From NCBI GenBank assembly GCA_964248625.1, contig CAXTZG010000157.1, positions 1-5,660 on the forward strand: a stretch of DNA of 5,660 nucleotides. The letters are read 5' to 3'. A program made the translations under genes and the position numbers. Positions 4,868 to 5,660 of this stretch are shown here, in pieces. How positions within the stretch are numbered: position 1 is the first letter of the stretch; the number at the start of each line of letters is the position of its first letter. The stretch comes from Lichenicola sp964248625 (lineage in GTDB: Bacteria; Pseudomonadota; Alphaproteobacteria; Acetobacterales; Acetobacteraceae). The notes beneath the pieces are model-generated. The model saw nothing but the letters and a program-made list of their open reading frames with translations. It did not search any database and had not been told where the DNA came from.

Positions 4868-5660
4868 AGGAGGTTGTAGCCTATGTGGCGCAGAGCCACG
4901 GCTACAGCGAGCGTCGGGCCTGTTCTCTGACCTGCCAGCATCGGTCGACCCAGCGAAAGCCAGCCATCAGGGATCCAAGGATCGAGATCCGGCAGCGTAT
5001 GCACGAGATTGCGCGAACCCGGATCCGCTATGGCTACCGCCGTGTCCACATCATGCTCCGGCGCGATGGTTGGACGGTGGGCCGTCATCTGGTGTGGCGT
5101 CTATACCGCGAAGAGGGCTTGGCGCTGCGGAGCAAGCGTCCAAGACGGCGCAAGATGGTGGTACATCGCGAGGCGCGATGCATGCCGAAGCAACCGAACG
5201 AAGCCTGGAGCCTGGACTTCGTGCACGACCAGCTTGGCAACGGCACGAAATTCCGGGCGTTGACGGTGGTCGATATCTTCAGTCGCGAAGGACTGGCGAT
5301 TGAAGCTGGGCAGCGGCTCAAGGGTGAGCACGTGGTCGAGGTCCTGAACCGACTAGTGCGCCAACGGGGCGCCCCAAAATACCTGTTTGCTGACAACGGC
5401 GCCGAGTTCACCGGTCAGCTCGTCGACCTGTGGGCTTATCATCACGGAGTGCGGATCGACTTCTCCCGGCCAGGCAAGCCGACCGACAACGCGTTCATCG
5501 AAACGTTCAACGGCTCGCTGCGCGATGAATGCCTGAACCTACACTGGTTCGCGACGCTGACCGAAGCCCGATCCATCATCGAGACGTGGCGCAGGGACTA
5601 CAATAAGTCGGCCTCACATGGCTCTCGGCTACAGGACGCCGCAGGAGTATCTATTGCAGA
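4864..5660 (+). pseudogene. IS3-family orfB integrase domain, late frameshift, cut by window end
   Basis: OrfB carries the catalytic domain of the IS3 transposase. From ATG 4864, overlapping the orfA stop as ATGA, the frame is open to the window end (about 265 residues) and so has no stop here. It begins MKEVVAYVAQSHGYSERRAC, followed by an HTH_21-like segment (IRYGYRRVHIMLRR). The triad is complete: D118 in WSLDFVHD, D177 in LFADNGAEFTG and E213 in NAFIETFNGS, spaced DD35E. Near the C-terminus RRDYNKS is followed in this frame by ASHGSRLQDA, whereas the frame one base later reads RPHMALGYRTPQEYLLQ, the usual family ending. Loss of one CG from an ancestral TCGCGG near 5608-5611 would explain this. 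With the amber in orfA, the gene is doubly damaged. It has no clear ribosome binding site of its own. Confidence 0.85.

Larger units (their letters stand above)
4520..5660 (+). mobile_element. Second IS3-family element, right end outside the window
   Basis: Overlapping orfA and orfB in -1 relation, an A_AAA_AAG site and a DD35E integrase domain identify an IS3-family element. The left boundary is a guess: TGGCGGAAGTGGTCCGG from 4520 starts with TG, lies about 70 bases before orfA as IS3 left ends do, and has an end-like sequence. The matching right repeat is beyond the window, so it cannot be confirmed. Both frames carry lesions. Confidence 0.7.

Noticed and set aside
1..5660. A new defence, retron, toxin-antitoxin or cargo system carried between the elements
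   Set aside because: Every coding stretch is explained by known transposase or helper families. I found no extra gene, structured RNA or spacer-repeat array to support a new system.

Overview
This window is an unbroken mosaic of insertion sequences. I can assign almost every base to one of five transposable elements or element remnants, and I see no cargo, host or regulatory gene between them. The DNA is GC-rich. The transposases resemble families common in high-GC Proteobacteria, most of all Alphaproteobacteria (acetic-acid bacteria, Rhizobiales and relatives). That taxonomic guess rests only on base composition and remembered protein resemblance. The setting is probably an IS-dense plasmid, genomic island or degenerating chromosomal region.

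Layout from left to right. (1) About 1-955, minus strand: an IS630-family element. Its transposase is split over two frames joined by a seven-A slippery run, and its own upstream end is missing. (2) 956-2328, minus strand: a complete IS256-family element about 1.37 kb long, with recognisable 29-bp imperfect inverted repeats. Its transposase has an in-frame TGA near the N-terminus. (3) About 2329-4249, plus strand: the right part of an IS21-family element. It has a 5'-truncated istA, an apparently intact istB, and a right end carrying four copies of a TCGGAA-type repeat about 23 bp apart. (4) About 4250-4519, plus strand: the C-terminal end of an IS3-family orfB with a 1-base frameshift. (5) About 4520 to the window end, plus strand: a second, different IS3-family element. 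Its orfA has an amber stop, it retains a good A_AAA_AAG frameshift site, and its orfB has a complete DDE triad but a frameshift about 50 bases before the window end.

How the parts relate. The IS256 copy is flanked by an IS630 gene on one side and the middle of istA on the other. I find no target duplication across it, so it is not a simple insertion; a deletion or recombination at the IS256 copy joined two unrelated elements. The IS21 right end lies directly against the IS3 orfB fragment, as expected if IS21 once jumped into that older IS3 copy. Of the catalytic proteins, only IstB (the ATPase helper, not the DDE enzyme) looks undamaged, and the IS630 transposase is intact apart from its start region. 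The rest carry nonsense, frameshift or truncation lesions. I found no convincing new system here. The points of interest are the junctions, the recoding sites and the pattern of decay.
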